NCBI GenBank assembly: GCA_949775045.1
Contig: OX459110.1
Span: forward strand, 9,929,741 to 9,993,740
Reading direction: 5' to 3'
DNA from: Metridium senile
Taxonomy: Eukaryota; Cnidaria; Anthozoa; Actiniaria; Metridiidae
Length of the DNA stretch: 64,000 nt
This document shows positions 13,901 to 22,859 of the stretch, one piece after another (position 1 is the stretch's first letter; every line of letters starts with the position of its first letter). The notes under the pieces are model-generated. The model saw nothing but the letters and a program-made list of their open reading frames with translations. It was not told where the DNA came from and made no database searches. A program made the position numbers and the translations under genes.

Positions 13901-16900
13901 TTTATTTATTCATTAATTTATTCAAACATTCACCCATGCATTCATTTATTATGACTTTATGTCTGTTTATGATCACTTATTATAATTCAAATTGATAGTT
14001 ATTTAATTCAATCCTTTCCCCTAGTACATTGTCAGACAGTGACAGTGAAAGTTCTGGCAGTGATGAAGAGGAGGATCAAGAGTCACCACGGCAACAGGGT
14101 ACTGAAAGTAGTGGTAGTGATGACGACAGGATAGTATTTAGCAATGACACTACAGGCAGTCCTGCAAGGTCACCCGCCAAGAAGAGTGAACCAGTTGAGA
14201 ACACCTCTAACAAGATGGATGTCGATAGTGGAAATGGTGAGAATTTGCATTTATATCATCAAAAATTGCTTTTTTTGTAGAGGAAAATTCAAAATGCATA
14301 AATGCATACAGTATTAAAAAAAAACTTAACAATATTTAAGGGACATAAAAGAACTCCATGTTCAGACATGGGTTGTATGGTGGCAGCTTAATGCGCCTTG
14401 ATATACCTTCAACTCAAACACATTGAGCAATTCTGGAAATGTGCTATATAAGAACCAGCCATTATTATTTCATTAGATACATATAGCTTTTAGTGAAAAC
14501 CTTTTGTCCATTTTTAGCCTGGAATGACTTTAATTCCTCAGAGGTTGCTATGGACGAGCCTGTCTCCATGGATGCATCTGATGTCGGCTGGGACACGACA
14601 CCTCAAAACAGCACACCAGAGACTGGCTGGGCAAACTTTGATAACTTTACCAATATAGGCATGCCTGAATCAACAACGTAAGTACTACATGCGGGACCAT
14701 TGGCAAGTACAATTACAAGCTGAAAGGGCTTGATCGTAAACAACATGGACGCAAATGTTGTAAACAACTTAAAAAACAAAACAAGGATAGTTCTTTCATA
14801 TTTTACTAAACTTTTCAAGATTAAAGTAAATATCACCGAGAAACGTCAAGTTAAAACTTATGCAAATCAGGATATACAACACTAGTGTTGTATCAGATTT
14901 ACAACACTCGTCATGGTCATGGTTTCTTTGTAAATTTCTCATTAATTATTTATGAGTTTTTTAAGTAGTTTTGTATTCATTTGAAGTAAACTTAAGCACA
15001 TCAGAAAATTGGTATTATTGTTTTTTATATTATCTTTATTATATTTTCATTAGCATGTTCAGCATATAATATTTGAGAACATGTTTCATATTAGGGAACA
15101 AACCAATAAAAGGCCTGACTCACCTGTTGCTATGGAAACTGAGACATCACCCTCACCACCTGAAAATGTATCATCTTCACCATCCCCAGCGTCTGCATAC
15201 AGTAAGTCACTCTAATGTTATAGCTATTGGCTTGTGCACTTTAGATTGCATGGAAACTTGTAGAGCTTTCATTGGATTGCAACCATTCCCAGGAGAGTGA
15301 ATTGAACAAAAGAAATGACAGCCATATATGCTGGTGGTCTTCACAAAAGAAAACCATCACTGTGGCTTGTGGTACTTTTGTTCAATTGGCTCTCAAGGGA
15401 ATGGCTGCAAACCAAGACTAACAACCAGTCGGTATGTTTGTCTGGATTGCAAAAAAAGACTTGAAGAGCTTTCCTCCATTGAATTAGTAGTTAAAATATT
15501 TGAGGGTCAATGAACACTGCTAATTTTTGTCTGGTTTTATCTGGTCAATTACTTAACATTTTGTCCAGACATGTTGCCCAGACATGTTGTACTATATTAG
15601 GGGGCCAAACAAAACACAGATCACTGGTCTTGGGCAGACAACTTGACCAGTGACACCCAGGAAATCTATTTCCAGCAATTCTTGATATCTTTTATTTTGT
15701 TTAGTGGTAGATCAAGATAAGCAAGAGACTGAATCTAAACAAGAATCATGGTAAGCTGTTACAATAAGCAATAATAATGTTATGTTCACAACATGAGCAG
15801 CCATTTTGTATCGGCATATATAACCCATACAACACAGACACAAATGTTGTAAACGACTTAAAAAATTATAGGTTAATTTTAAAGTAAATATTGCCGAGAA
15901 ATTGCCGAAGTCATGGCATTAGTAGTTAACACACACATTTGATTCAATAGTTTTCTTATAATTGCAGTGATGATCCAAGCAAAGGACTTGTCCTGGACAC
16001 AAGTAATGTATTTGTTAATCAAGCTAGTGAGGACAATGCTGTGAGTGATACGCCAGGAAACTCATCACCAATAAAATCAACACCACTGCCTCCAAGAGCT
16101 GCAAACTACAGGTAAAGTGTTTCTCGAGGCAAATAGTATCACTGTTTAAACACTGAGCATTGCTATTATATTTTAGAGTTATTGTTATTATCATTGTTTT
16201 GTATCTGTCATTATTGCATCATCATCAAGACTAATTATCATCATCATCACTATCATTGTCATCATCACCATCATTGTCATCATCACTATCATTGTCATCA
16301 TCACCATCATTGTCATCATCACTATCATTGTCATCATCACTATCATCACTATCATTGTCATCATCACCATCATTGTCATCATCACTATCATTGTCATCAT
16401 CACTATCATTGTCATCATCACCATCATTGTCATCATCACTATCATTGTCATCATCACCATCATTGTCATCATCATCACTATCATTGTCATCATTATCATC
16501 ACTATCATTGTCATCATCATCATGACTATCATTGTCATCATCAGCATTATTGTCATCATCATCACTATCATTGTCATCATCATCATCACTATCATTGTCA
16601 TCATCAGCATTATTGTCATCATCACCATCATTGTCATCATCACTATCATTGTCATCATCACCATCATTGTCATCATCACTATCATCACTATCATTGTCAT
16701 CAGTATCATCATTGTCATCATTATCATCACTATCATTGTCATCATCATCATCACTATCATTGTCATCATCAGCATTATTGTCATCATCATCACTATCATT
16801 GTCATCATTACCATCATCACTATCATTGTTATCATCACTATCATTGTCATCATTACTATCATCACTATCATTGTTATCATTACTATCATCATTGTTATCA

Positions 16901-18131
16901 TTACTATCATTATCATCATTACTATCATCACTATCATTGTTATCATTACTATCATCATTGTTATCATTACTATCATTATCATCATTACTATCATCACTAT
17001 CATTGTTATCATTACTATCATCATAACTTACATTGTCATCATTGACATCATCTTTCCATTACCATTATCATCATTACTATCATTGTAATTATCATCATCA
17101 CTGTCAATTACTATGATGACACATAGACTATGATGAGAAATACATTTTTGGGTGACATGGATACCTCTTACTGCTGTGATCCAGGTTTGTGTCCAGGATC
17201 TGGCATGGACTACATGTGAGTTGAGTTTGTTTGATGTGTCGCGTTCTCCTGTGCCACAAATATTTTTCTCTGGGTTATTCGGTGTTACTCCCTCCACAAT
17301 ACTGAACATGTGAGCCGAGTTGTGTGCTAAGAATATTTAACGTAGAGGTAGAGGTAGTGAGTCTGAGTCTCCCCAATTAGTAGGGTACTTGTGCCTGGCT
17401 AAACACAATGAGGCGTAAACAAAATGATTGATTCATCATAGTGTCATCTGCTGTCTTTTCATGTGAGTTGTCATTGTCATCATTATCATCATCACCATCA
17501 TAAGTTTCTTCTGTACTACAATGAAGGCGTAAATATATTTCCATGTTCTAGTTGTGAGAAAGAAGATGGTGTCCCTCTTGCCTCTAATGATAGTGATGAC
17601 GATATCTCGGATGAAGAAGACAATCTACATTCTCAAGATAACAAGCCATCAATGTATGCTTACGTTTTACTTACCTACAAAACATACAATATTTTTGGTA
17701 GTCTTTTATAGAGTAGAGCTGACTAAGACTATCTGCTCTTTTTCAGTTCACAAGAAAACATCCAGCTAGAAGCTGAACCATTCAATATGGTTATGCAGAC
17801 ACCCAAAACTACCTCAGCTGGTACAGATAAAACTGTGAGTATTCATTGGATGACAGTACACCAACTGTAATTTAATAAAATGTAATTTAAAATAATAGAG
17901 TACAAACACTAAAAGTGTGCAATACTTTGCACTATTTACCACTAAAATTTAATAGTGTTGATTAAACAATAGAGAACAAAAGAATTAGCATAATTTAGCA
18001 GTATTTAGTGGTATTAATGTTGCACACTTTTAATGTTTGTACTCTAGCAAGAAATAACTGTAATATTTTTGTAGTAGCATTGTATTGTATTGTACTGGAT
18101 TGTATTGTATTGTAATAGTATTGTAGTAGTC

Positions 18132-18183
<52 letters not shown>

Positions 18184-19477
18184 CGATTTGCAAAAACTTT
18201 GACTCATTTGTACATATATAAATATATATCAAAATAATATAAGAAATTATGGGATATGATAACTGATATTTTTTTCGAGTTGCCTATGACTTGGGCTATC
18301 TGAAAAAAATATCAGTTATCATATCCCATAATTTCTTATATTATTTTGATATATATTTATATATGTACAAATGAGTCAAATATATATATATATATTATAA
18401 GACAGTAAATTGTAATGGATTTTTGTTATAGTCCCCTTCACAGTTCCCCGCACCATCTTGAAAGGTTGCCAGGTCTTTGCATCGAAGTGAGACAAACTGT
18501 CGAGCTTGCAAAGATAGATACCTTCTAATACCTTACAGGGCAATTATTCACATGTCTATCATTGCAAGCTCAATGTTCATTTAATTTGATGGAAAGGCCA
18601 GGCTAACTTTCAAGATAGCACATGGAACTGTGAAGGGGACTATTGGTAATTTTGTGATTACTTATGTTTCGAAGAGTGCTTTTCTCAATCTAAGAATAAC
18701 ATTTTGAATTAGGTTAGCTAAATGATTTATATTTTATTTTTTAGGTAAGTCAGAATAGTCGAGAAGAACCTGTGGCCAACAGCCCCTCCCCCCTCAACTC
18801 TGCAACAAATTCAACAGACACTTCTAAAGACAATGGACCTGTCAACTCCCATGATAATCCTGGCAGCCAATCAGACTGTGGCAGTATAGGCAAGCCTAAC
18901 AAACTGGAAGAGTCTACGTAAGAAATATGATATTATTTGTGGAAACTAGTGTATATAGATTGAAAAAAAGTTGCTATGTAAGTTTCCACCCAATTAAAAA
19001 CCTCTGGGAATGACTTTGTTCTTCTAAAAAAATTTCCATGTGAAATACATATTAAGACAAAGAATCTTATACCCAAAACATTCCAATTTGGTCAAACCAT
19101 ATATAGCAACATAAATGGAAACTAGTGAGTAAACTAGTAAAGGCTGTGTCAGTGTTTGATAAAAGTGATTGGTAATATTGTAACACCGTAAAAAAATGTT
19201 TACTTAGCCTTACTGACGTTTCGAGCTCTAACCATTGCACTCCGATGAAGGGCTAAAGCTTGAAACGTCTGTAAAGTTAAGTAAACAGTTTTTACGGTGT
19301 TACACATTTCATTACTTCACCTATAGCAACGTACATGTTAGTCGATTTGGTCTTATAATACAGAGTGATATTACATTTGTACATTGCACATTTTGTAATT
19401 AATGGTAAATTCCTATCTTCAGGTCAGGGATTCCATCACAGTCAGAAACTACGCCCCTAGCTAATGGTCCCGGTTGA
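1917..19477 (+). CDS. PPP6R3: Serine/threonine-protein phosphatase 6 regulatory subunit (SAPS domain), 5'-partial
   Basis: Regulatory subunit of protein phosphatase 6; the SAPS helical-repeat domain binds catalytic subunit PPP6C. Exons: 1917-2036, 2776-2828, 3026-3099, 3663-3815, 4791-4916, 5452-5516, 6365-6483, 8555-8640, 9960-10055, 10827-10924, 11573-11630, 12250-12324, 13020-13075, 14025-14236, 14518-14677, 15095-15201, 15705-15750, 15968-16111, 17552-17653, 17747-17834, 18745-18917, 19423-19477. They encode 754 residues plus TGA, all GT-AG and in phase. Family signatures: [13 protein letters not shown] (91-103), [15 protein letters not shown] (136-150), [10 protein letters not shown] (203-212), [22 protein letters not shown] (353-374, quoted in part: [15 protein letters not shown]), ETGWANF, and an ANGPG C-terminus like the vertebrate NGP ending. 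After about residue 390 the protein is acidic and Ser-rich, as in the family. Roughly 240-250 N-terminal residues should lie upstream of the window. The R1/R2/R3 paralogue is not decidable; the symbol means R3-like. Confidence 0.93.
2070..2690. repeat. 45-bp tandem array, about 13 copies
   Basis: Unit GGAGACATAGTCGAGGTA followed by a 27-bp AT-rich part (15 codons long). Copies are nearly identical, differing mainly at a G/A site and in TCGAGG versus TCAAGG. It starts about 35-60 bp after the donor of the exon ending at 2036. The homogeneity implies recent expansion. Confidence 0.95.
3244..3388. mobile_element. Palindromic element family A, copy 2 (right arm truncated)
   Basis: Left arm and centre match family A with the CCAATCAGA box and ATGCAAAT. 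The right end after TTGATCTGTGTGT is replaced by unrelated sequence. Confidence 0.75.
3840..4085 (-). mobile_element. tRNA-derived SINE-like element
   Basis: On the minus strand an A-box-like TAGCTAATTTGG (about 4050-4062) is followed by a B-box-like GAGTTTGATCCCC (about 4005-4018). The spacing and a GC content above background are typical of a tRNA-related SINE head. It does not fold as an intact tRNA by eye. Confidence 0.55.
5585..6125. repeat. ATC-rich repeat with an internal 190-bp duplication
   Basis: CATCAC/ATCATT triplet repeat. A block beginning CACCATCACCAGTATC at about 5650 recurs near 5840 and includes a non-triplet GGATAATAATGATG segment, so it arose by segmental duplication. Confidence 0.85.
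6185..6364. repeat. Tandem repeat of about 42-48 bp ending at a splice acceptor
   Basis: Four diverged copies of AACCTGCTTTGTTTGTGT followed by a T-rich tail TTTTCTTGTA. The last copy reads TTTTCTTGTAG and supplies the acceptor of PPP6R exon 6365-6483. Confidence 0.75.
6530..7690. other. Unassigned intronic stretch, locally GC-richer
   Basis: Within PPP6R intron between 6483 and 8555. A palindromic ACGTCACGATAGATGACGT lies near 6830. A 46-codon ORF at 7144-7281 ([16 protein letters not shown]...) has no recognisable family. Composition differs from surrounding introns, so it may be a decayed mobile element. Confidence 0.3.
7690..7858. mobile_element. Pogo/Tigger-like MITE fragment
   Basis: Contains the repeated motif GACCGCTTAATAGAGGTACC and ends ...CCACTGTATA, resembling pogo-type terminal repeats (TACAGT...GGCCACC). 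A related element is at 22155-22310. Confidence 0.45.
7893..8037. mobile_element. Palindromic element family C, copy 1
   Basis: About 145-bp inverted repeat with arms ATAGCTGTTATTACAGTTAT continuing through ATGCAAATGATTT and AGGCTTTCGGGC, and a short loop. A near-identical copy is at 26830-26976. No ORF. Confidence 0.85.
8411..8513. mobile_element. Family E element fragment
   Basis: Carries GAGTAAACTAGTATAGGCTG, CACCGTAAAAAATAA and ACTGACGTTTCGAGC with AAGCCCTTCGTC, shared with 19125-19315, 32020-32072 and 33466-33797. Confidence 0.65.
8645..9870. repeat. 96-bp GAT-rich minisatellite, about 11 copies
   Basis: The regular array starts near 8895. Each unit contains GATGCAATGATGATGGTGTT, GATTAGGATGATTAT and AAATAACAAGGATGATAGTG. 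Unit spacing is 96 bp, with 87-98 bp variants. A less regular GAT repeat with a short (GCT)n lies at 8650-8890. Fills most of the intron between exons 8555-8640 and 9960-10055. Confidence 0.92.
10094..10305. mobile_element. Palindromic element family D, copy 1
   Basis: Ends ACAGTGCGAATCACAAAACT / AGTTTTGTGATTCGCACTGT with GTGGGCACCC next inward and inner arms around GTTGAACAACTC. Second copy at 52231-52448. Non-coding, MITE-like. Confidence 0.85.
10306..10826. other. Intronic sequence, nothing recognised
   Basis: PPP6R intron with a CT-rich run near 10370-10390 and otherwise unremarkable sequence; no ORF or repeat assigned. Confidence 0.4.
11640..11939 (+). mobile_element. Palindromic element family B, copy 1 (full length)
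   Basis: About 300 bp. A CpG-rich terminal hairpin (GTTTACAACATGAGCGGCCG ... GGACGCGAATGTTGTAAAC) is followed by a unique part with TTCAAGATTAAAATAAATTT, CTTATGCAAATCAGG, an 18-bp perfect palindrome TACAACACTAGTGTTGTA, and GTCATGGTCATGG. It begins 9 bp inside the intron after exon 11573-11630. No ORF. Confidence 0.85.
11958..12190. mobile_element. Palindromic element family A, copy 3
   Basis: Both arms intact, ATGCAAAT in each arm, and an extra internal repeat of GTACAGATTTAAATGGGA on the right. Directly abuts family B copy 1. Confidence 0.85.
12325..12391. repeat. 33-bp tandem duplication of a 5' splice site
   Basis: The donor and start of the intron after exon 12250-12324 (GTAATAAATATATTAGATGG...) occur twice in a row, creating a second potential donor 33-34 bp downstream. 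Using it would add 11 codons if in phase. Confidence 0.8.
12400..12995. repeat. GAT-rich degenerate minisatellite
   Basis: ACTATGATGATAATGATG-type units with two longer blocks repeated at about 12590-12740 and 12780-12935 (each includes GATGGCAATATTGTTGACA). Confidence 0.85.
13315..13960. repeat. CATT/CATC tetranucleotide-based repeat
   Basis: CCATTCATTCATCCATTCC-type array with CCTTTATTTAGCCATTC inserts at irregular spacing. Occupies the intron before exon 14025-14236. The long open frame at 13213-13581 is an artefact. Confidence 0.92.
14361..14470 (+). mobile_element. LINE/SINE 3'-tail fragment ending in (ATT)n
   Basis: The sequence TGCGCCTTGATATACCTTC ... GTGCTATATAAGAACCAGCC followed by ATTATTATTT resembles the 3' tails of CR1/L2-type elements, like those at 35495 and 53030. 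Confidence 0.45.
14686..14966 (+). mobile_element. Palindromic element family B, copy 2 (diverged)
   Basis: Matches family B from ACGCAAATGTTGTAAAC onwards, including CTTATGCAAATCAGG and the 18-bp palindrome. The terminal hairpin is eroded. It starts about 9 bp after the donor of exon 14518-14677. Confidence 0.75.
15275..15413. mobile_element. Palindromic element family S, copy 1
   Basis: Inverted repeat: TTGCAACCATTCCCAGGAGA ... / CTCTCAAGGGAATGGCTGCAA (quoted in part), with an inner TGAATTGAACAAAAG / CTTTTGTTCAATTGG pair. A related copy is at 52514-52640. Confidence 0.7.
15781..15910 (+). mobile_element. Palindromic element family B, copy 3 (truncated)
   Basis: Terminal hairpin region only, with CpG sites changed (GAGCAGCCATTTTG versus GAGCGGCCGTGTTG in copy 1). 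Lies about 30 bp after the donor of exon 15705-15750. Confidence 0.7.
16226..17110. repeat. ATC minisatellite (18-bp core)
   Basis: Units CATCATCACTATCATTGT with CATCATTGTCATCATCAC variants and a higher-order TTACTATCATCACTATCATT block repeated near the end. The 18-bp periodicity gives open frames of up to 287 codons on both strands, none a gene. Confidence 0.93.
17130..17405 (+). mobile_element. SINE-like element, copy 1
   Basis: Shares ATGTGAGTTGAGTTTGTTTG, GTGCCACAAATATT-type sequence and the 3' part GAGTCTCCCCAATTAGTAGG with the reverse-oriented copy at 31640-31880. The head contains a weak B-box-like segment. Non-coding. Confidence 0.55.
17896..18048. mobile_element. Palindromic element family F, copy 1
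   Basis: Ends AGAGTACAAACACTAAAAGT / TTTTAATGTTTGTACTCT. Centre GAACAAAAGAATTAGCATAA is shared with 50895-50950 and 63080-63125. Confidence 0.75.
18060..18182. repeat. TGTAT pentamer run followed by (TA)n
   Basis: Imperfect TTGTATTGTA repeat to about 18130, then about 25 TA dinucleotides up to 18181. Confidence 0.95.
18201..18377. mobile_element. Inverted repeat with identical 75-bp arms
   Basis: Left arm 18201-18275 and right arm 18303-18377 are exact reverse complements by eye, with a 27-bp spacer. Arm starts GACTCATTTGTACATATATA. It sits inside TA-rich microsatellite, consistent with TA target preference. No ORF. Confidence 0.9.
18428..18646. mobile_element. Inverted-repeat element (family H)
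   Basis: Ends ATAGTCCCCTTCACAGTTCC / GGAACTGTGAAGGGGACTAT with an imperfect inner stem (GCCAGGTCTTTGC...). One copy seen. It fills the intron before exon 18745-18917 together with the previous element. Confidence 0.75.
19125..19315. mobile_element. Family E element with inverted core
   Basis: Terminus GAGTAAACTAGTAAAGGCTG, then an inverted pair AACACCGTAAAAAAATG... / ...CAGTTTTTACGGTGTT enclosing CGATGAAGGGCTAAAGCTTG and its complement. Confidence 0.7.
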
Positions 19478-20340
19478 CGATAAACTCCAAATATGGTGCT
19501 ATAATGACCATATAAGGATATAAGCTGTGAACACATTCAAATTCCAGTCGCTGCAATGCATAAGTACATGTACATGATTAACCAATAGAATAACAATTGA
19601 GAATGATGCTTAGGTGATCTTGTACGACCTATACAATCCAACATATTTGTATTATAACTAGTACTAAATAATGGTTTTATTTTTAATTGTAACCAGTAGG
19701 GCAAGCCTGTTGATCAAATTTAAAATTCTCCCATCATAACATTATTATTACTTATGAAAAGTTGTTTTTTATCAGAAGATGTCAGTGTATATACAAAGCA
19801 TAATTCCCACAATGCACTATTTTCATGTTAGATATAGCTGTCATTGCAGTTATATGCAAATGTTCATGGCTCTGACAAAAACAAAATTCTTTAGGAGAAT
19901 TTGAATTTTGATCACAAGTAAACTATAGGCAGGATCCAAATTCAAACTCTTCTTTTCTGAATAATTTCTTTTTGGGAGTATTTCAATTTTGATCATTGCA
20001 GACAGTATTGTATAGGATCTCTTTATTTAAAGGCCAGACTTTTCTTAGTGTTTTTTTAGCCTCTGTCTTAGCTGATTTAGTTTCTTTATTGGCAATTCCA
20101 GTGTTGGGTTTCCTGTGATGTGAAAAATAAAGAGTGATTGGGGAGAGAAATATTATTCTAGTACCCATTTTCTTGCTAAATAATTATACACAGGCAGCCC
20201 AATTTATAATTGATTTTTGTGTACATTTGGCCATACCTAATGTACTATATATCTAGTGTCCCTTAATGCCATTGCACTACTAGGAATGAATCTAGATCTT
20301 AGATGTCAATATTTATAAAAAGCTATTATACACTTATAAA
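19478..20340. other. PPP6R 3' UTR and downstream sequence
   Basis: No ORF of note. Contains a family C remnant (GCAGTTATATGCAAATG near 19846-19862) and the candidate poly(A) signal. Confidence 0.45.
20126..20131 (+). promoter_or_regulatory. Candidate poly(A) signal of PPP6R
   Basis: First AATAAA downstream of the PPP6R stop, 649 nt after TGA. If used, the 3' UTR ends before the 63-bp tandem array at 20357. Not proven. Confidence 0.35.
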
Positions 20341-20356
20341 TAATTTGCTGTATTGG

Positions 20357-20570
20357 TTAATGAAAACCACTCTAATCTGATTCCTACACTAGTCTAAGAA
20401 GTACACTTTATTTTACAGGTTAATGAAAACCACTCTAATCTGATTCCTACACTAGTTTAAGAAGTACACTTTATTTCACAGGTTAATGAAAACCACTCTA
20501 ATCTGATAACTACACTCTAAGAAAGACACTATTTTACACGTTAATGAAAACTACTCTAATCTAAGTTTAA
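20357..20570. repeat. 63-bp tandem repeat, about 3.5 copies
   Basis: Unit GGTTAATGAAAACCACTCTA followed by ATCTGATTCCTACACTAG and AAGAAGTACACTTTATTT; the last copies are diverged. Confidence 0.9.
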
Positions 20571-20624
20571 AAACCACTTTATCATTTCAATAACAGTAAT
20601 AGACAAAACAGGCTAATGCATTGC

Positions 20625-20770
20625 TATGCGCGTTTTGACCCAATTCAAATCTTTGGGAAAAAGATGTATTAATAATGTATTACGATATCACTTTGAAAAT
20701 TTTTGAAATACATTTTTTTATTCCCAGAGATTTTGAATTGGGTCGAAACGTACATAATAACGTTTTAGCT
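20625..20770. mobile_element. Inverted-repeat element (family I)
   Basis: Ends GCGTTTTGACCCAATTCAAA / TTTTGAATTGGGTCGAAACG with CTTTGGGAAAAA / TTCCCAGAGA inside. No coding capacity. Confidence 0.65.
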
Positions 20771-20837
20771 GATTTGCTAATCTTTGCTATCCTTTGAACA
20801 GTCATGGCCACAAAAGCATTTTTTTAATGATTTCCTC

Positions 20838-21095
20838 TCTCCGGAAACTAAGAGGGAGGCTTGGGTCTAGTTGGACACATGGGTACTAGGCAGCTTGTTT
20901 GGGTAGAAGGTAAAAAAAGTAGCTACTTCGTGTAGGCGGTCACATAATGGTTATTCAAATATATTACCTTTCAATATAACTTAATATATTTGAATAACCT
21001 TTATGTGACTGCCTACATGAAGTAGTTATCGTCTATGCAAACAAGCTGCCCAGTCTGTGCGTCCAACTTGGTTTCAGGAGAGGGGAATTGGGTGT
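20838..21095. mobile_element. Inverted-repeat element of about 255 bp
   Basis: Outer arms CTCTCCGGAAACTAAGAGGG / imperfect complement near 21075-21090; inner arms GTAGCTACTTCGTGTAGGCG / ...CTGCCTACATGAAGTAG and AATATATTA pairs. MITE-like. Confidence 0.65.
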
Positions 21096-21449
21096 TTAAA
21101 TCAGATAAATGATGAATTATTTCTAGATTTCTTTTCCATTTTTCAAATCTTATTTAGAAAGAATAATTGAAGGGGCAAACAAAAAATTTTGATCAAAATC
21201 GTAGTTCTTCTAAAGTAGGTTTTGATTAAACAATTAGAGTAGCAATGTTAGACAAAACACAAAGATTTGAGATTCAATGAAAGAGAACTTGGATCTTGAT
21301 CACAAAACATTGGCCCTTTCAATATTATGTATTTAGCTGAGTTTTGTATGGTTTGTGATTGTATATTTTAAGCCTTTGAAATTAAAGAGCTTGAGTCCTT
21401 AGGACAGACAAAGTACTTGTATGTATATTATTGTTGGTTTGTCACATAT

Positions 21450-21790
21450 AGATAGAGTGCAAATGATAAACTTGTGAAAGACACGGGTGAAAAATGCACT
21501 GCGCACGCTCGGAAGACAGTCGTGTTTACAATAAAACCATTGGAGATTTACTGGTGTTTGGTAAATCTTAAAAGTTAAGAAAGTTTGTGGAAAGTTAGTG
21601 CTTATATTTCCCTAACACATTACATTAGTTGTTTTCTTTCCCATGTCAAATAATACAAAAGAAATTTTGCATAATACATAACCACACGAAAACACGAAGC
21701 CTTTCGTAAAATCTTCAGTTAGTCTTTTAGTTTTTCTTACGCATGTGCTGTGCGTTTTTCACCCTTGTCCCTGTGAAATAGAGTGAAGTC
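21450..21790. mobile_element. Inverted-repeat element of about 340 bp
   Basis: GGGTGAAAAATGCACTGCGC near 21485 pairs with GTGCTGTGCGTTTTTCACCC near 21745. Interior has no ORF. Confidence 0.6.
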
Positions 21791-22154
21791 ATTTAACCCA
21801 TGAAATATATATTAGACTAATACATGTACACTTTTGCAGTCTCCAATTCCATTGTTTTCTTTTGTGTCTATTTGACTATTACACCTTGACTATTTAATTT
21901 TGTTTCACAGGTTAAATGTCTTCACTCTAGTTTGCTGACTATTTATGTCAATTTTATACTATTTCTATTGTATAATTAGCACTAAATACTATTTGTTTCA
22001 TGGGTAAATTATTTGCACTCTAATTCAGAAAAGGTTATATTATTAGATCGAGTGTCATACTGTAGGGTTGAAATCAACAAGGATTTAACATTTCTTTTAA
22101 TTTATAATGCATACCGTTAGGGAGTCCTGCACCCCTGTTGACTGTTTCAAATAC

Positions 22155-22312
22155 AGTCGAAGCCCAATAATCCGGCCACCAAAGGGACGTCCCAAAGTTG
22201 CCCTATTAACGGGGTGGCCACATTAAGAGGGTGAAATGTATAGAAAGTGTATATATGGGCATGGATTTTGTTGGCACCTAAAAAAGTGGCCGCAATAACG
22301 GAGTGGCTGTAA
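22155..22312. mobile_element. Pogo/Tigger-like terminal-repeat fragment
   Basis: TACAGTCGAAGCCCAATAAT-CCGGCCACC followed by GGGGTGGCCACATTAAGAGG, typical of pogo-family MITE ends; the right side repeats GTGGCCGCAATAACGGAGTG. Confidence 0.55.
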
Positions 22313-22439
22313 GCTGATGGCTGCAAGGCGATGTTCCACTGGAGCTACAACACAATATTTTGTTATGGTTTTGCCAACCAACCATAGTTATTAGAACAAA
22401 GAAAATTAATAAATCTATTGTGAAAATGGATGGCAATAC

Positions 22440-22688
22440 AAATAAAACAACACTTACAATACAATACAATAAAATACAAATAAAACAATACAATACAAAT
22501 AAAACAACACTTGTAAACAATACAATACAAATAAAACAACACTTGTAAACAATACAATACAAATAAAACAACACTTGTAAACAATACAATACAAATAAAA
22601 CAACACTTGTAAACAATACAATACAAATAAATCAACACTTGTAACAATACAATACAAATAAAACAACACTTGTAAACAATACACTCAC
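22440..22688. repeat. 32-bp tandem repeat, about 7 copies
   Basis: Unit AAAACAACACTTGTAAACAA plus TACAATACAAAT. Open frames on the minus strand are repeat artefacts. Confidence 0.92.
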
Positions 22689-22691
22689 CTA

Positions 22692-22855
22692 TACAGTAAA
22701 CACCTGCATATAAGAACACCCGAGTTTCGGTTCAGGCTGATTTTGTTCTTATATATCTTATATATTGTTCTTATGTATACGGTACTTTATTGGCCAAATT
22801 TCAGCCTGGTGTTCTTAATCCATTTGTTCTTATATGTGGGTGTTTACTGTATATG
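22692..22855. mobile_element. MITE with TACAGTAAACACC ends
   Basis: Left end TACAGTAAACACCTGCATAT, right end ATATGTGGGTGTTTACTGTA, flanked by TA. Inner TTCTTATAT motifs are also inverted. Pogo/mariner-like terminal structure. Confidence 0.75.
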
Positions 22856-22859
22856 GAAG

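Noticed and set aside
16182..17088. 287-, 277- and 188-codon frames on both strands
   Set aside because: ATC minisatellite artefacts (His/Cys, Met/Val or Ile-only proteins).
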